Made by a program: the position numbers and the translations under genes. Shown piece by piece: positions 62,780 to 64,000 of a stretch of 64,000 nucleotides of DNA (its first letter is position 1; the number at the start of each line of letters is the position of its first letter). Source of the stretch: Flavivirga sp. 57AJ16 (GTDB lineage Bacteria > Bacteroidota > Bacteroidia > Flavobacteriales > Flavobacteriaceae); assembly GCF_028736925.1 (NCBI RefSeq), contig NZ_JAQZAT010000015.1, positions 1-64,000 of the forward strand, given 5' to 3'. The notes beneath the pieces are model-generated. The model ran no database searches. It saw nothing but the letters and a program-made list of their open reading frames with translations, and was not told the DNA's origin.

Positions 62780-63412
62780 AAGTGGGAGCTAGTCCGTGGG
62801 ATACGTATGGAATATAATATCCCTATTAACCGTTGTGTGAAATGAATGCTTTTACATAAAGTGTTTATTATTAAATCGTAGCTCCATATAGACAGCCTGG
62901 TGATGGTAGCGCTTCCAGTTTACATAAGGCCTGGAGTATGGCATGGGTTTTGTTAACGTTCAGTTATATAAAGGGAGGCGCTTAGGGCTTTAACCGTAGT
63001 AGTTAATTATAGTAAAACACCCTGCCATTGGAGCGGGACAATCCTTAAAAGGAAGCAATTTTGCAAATATTATGGAAAGGATTAGCTTTAAAAACGGTAT
63101 TTTTCCAAAGCACATCAAAGTGGATAATGGAAATAAATTTATTAGTATGGGCATCAAGTAGAACCAGACTTCTAAAGACCAGGAAAATCTACAGACAACC
63201 CTTTTATAGAGAGCTTTAATGGCTCTTTTAGAAATGACTGTTTAAACGTAAATTGATTCCTAAAAATGGAAGGTGCACAGGAAAGACCAGATATATGGAG
63301 AGCGGTTTATAACAATTTCAAACCTCATGGTGCATTGGATAACATACCTCCCAATGTGTACATTAAGATGAACAAAAATAGCTCGGATTCTCTACTTTTA
63401 ACTGATTCTTAA
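62780..63412 (+). pseudogene. Decayed IS3-family transposase (OrfB)
   Basis: Frame-by-frame translation recovers DDE integrase pieces: EYNIPINRC, LEYGMGFVNVQLYKGRRLGL, GQSLKGSNFANIMERI, FPKHIKVDNGNKFISM, RPGKSTDNPFIESFNGSFRN, and RAVYNNFKPHGALDNIPPN before a final stop at 63412. Several in-frame stops, at least two frameshifts and a deletion between the second and third catalytic segments make it inactive. The right end of the element probably lies near GAGGGGGCA at 63418-63426; the left end is not evident. Only one transposase fragment is seen in the window. Confidence 0.8.
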
Positions 63413-63616
63413 CATAAGAGGGGGCAAAATATTTTTTTAAGAGAACTTTAACAGAGCCTTTATAGGGGTAAATAGATAAAATGTCGACTTAATATTATAT
63501 AGACACCGTTTTAATAAAAAATAAATAGATGAAACGCCCATGAGAATTGCTTTCACACACACGAGGATGATTATCAAGACGTTCCATATGACCTCTAAAA
63601 CAATAAAAATAAACAT

Positions 63617-64000
63617 ATGAAACGTATTCTTTTGCATGTATTAGTTAGTGCCTTTTGTTTTAATGCCTTAGCACAAAACTTAAATTTGAATGCCCCGCTA
63701 CCAGTAGATCAAAGTATTAAAAAAGGTGTTTTGCCCAATGGCATGACTTATTACATTCACAATACAGATGTTACAAAAGATGTTGCCAGTTATTATATTA
63801 TTCAAAATGTTGGTTCTGTTCTAGAAAATGACGAACAGCAAGGCTTAGCCCATTTCTTAGAACATATGGCATTTAATGGTACCGAAAATTTTGTTGGTAA
63901 AGGCATTTTAAACACACTGCAAAAACATGGACTTGTTTTTGGAAGGGATATTAATGCTTATACCTCTTTTGATGAAACCGTATATAATATAAATAATATC
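63617..64000 (+). CDS. M16-family zinc peptidase, 5' part
   Basis: The first 128 codons of an exported M16 (pitrilysin-type) peptidase, cut by the window edge. It has a signal peptide (MKRILLHVLVSAFCFNALAQ), then LPNGMTYYIHNTD and the inverted zinc motif HFLEHMAFNGT (HxxEH, near 87-91), followed by DINAYTSFDETVY. Such enzymes degrade oligopeptides in the periplasm. The full-length protein is usually about 900 residues in Bacteroidota. Confidence 0.92.
   Translation, partial: MKRILLHVLVSAFCFNALAQNLNLNAPLPVDQSIKKGVLPNGMTYYIHNTDVTKDVASYYIIQNVGSVLENDEQQGLAHFLEHMAFNGTENFVGKGILNTLQKHGLVFGRDINAYTSFDETVYNINNI

Overview
The window is AT-rich DNA from a member of the Bacteroidota, almost certainly a marine-type Flavobacteriaceae. 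Supporting signs are promoters with the -7 element TAnnTTTG instead of a sigma70 -10 box, a CarboxypepD_reg-like TonB-dependent receptor, a fused CcoN-CcoO oxidase subunit, MoxR/VWA and PspC/GIN-domain genes, many small lipoproteins, and dispersed hairpin repeats typical of this group. I see no rRNA or complete tRNA gene and no CRISPR array.

Layout. 1-2.7 kb is an accessory patch: a headless Fic-domain fragment next to a 30-bp palindrome, two abutting reverse-strand group II intron remnants without a reverse transcriptase, and a GNAT acetyltransferase framed by cassette-like repeats. 2.7-16 kb holds housekeeping and surface genes: a 2OG-Fe(II) oxygenase, a TonB-dependent receptor, NDH-2, an ECF sigma factor with a membrane partner, RluE, topoisomerase III, a fibrinogen-like adhesin with an internally deleted paralogue, PlsC, a Nudix hydrolase and a cyclophilin lipoprotein. 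16-25 kb is a fatty-acid beta-oxidation cluster: acyl-CoA synthetase, MarR regulator, HADH/ECH fusion, thiolase and acyl-CoA dehydrogenase. 25-38 kb encodes exported hydrolases (M28, M1, S9) and a BNR-repeat protein, plus a MoxR-VWA pair.

38-53 kb is the core of the window: an Fnr/Crp-type regulator, a CcoI copper P-type ATPase and the complete ccoS-NO-Q-P-G-H-SafE set for a cbb3 high-affinity oxidase, followed by a cyclase-family lipoprotein, a tandem UspA protein and hemN. Three near-identical palindromes of form ATGAY-N4-RTCAT lie upstream of ccoI, ccoS and hemN. In all three the centre sits 36.5 bp from the last base of the TAnnTTTG-type promoter element. This points to one oxygen-responsive, class II activated regulon that joins oxidase assembly, copper delivery and anaerobic haem synthesis.

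53-64 kb holds a YceI lipoprotein, AIM24 and DUF4442 proteins, an M20 deacylase and a DUF4870/PadR/PspC/GIN membrane-stress-like group. It ends with a decayed IS3-family transposase and the start of an M16 protease cut by the window edge. Intergenic spaces are rich in structure: a 163-bp full-length hairpin MITE, five tandem ~120-bp repeats before ccoS, two heptanucleotide arrays, REP-like hairpins and several terminators.
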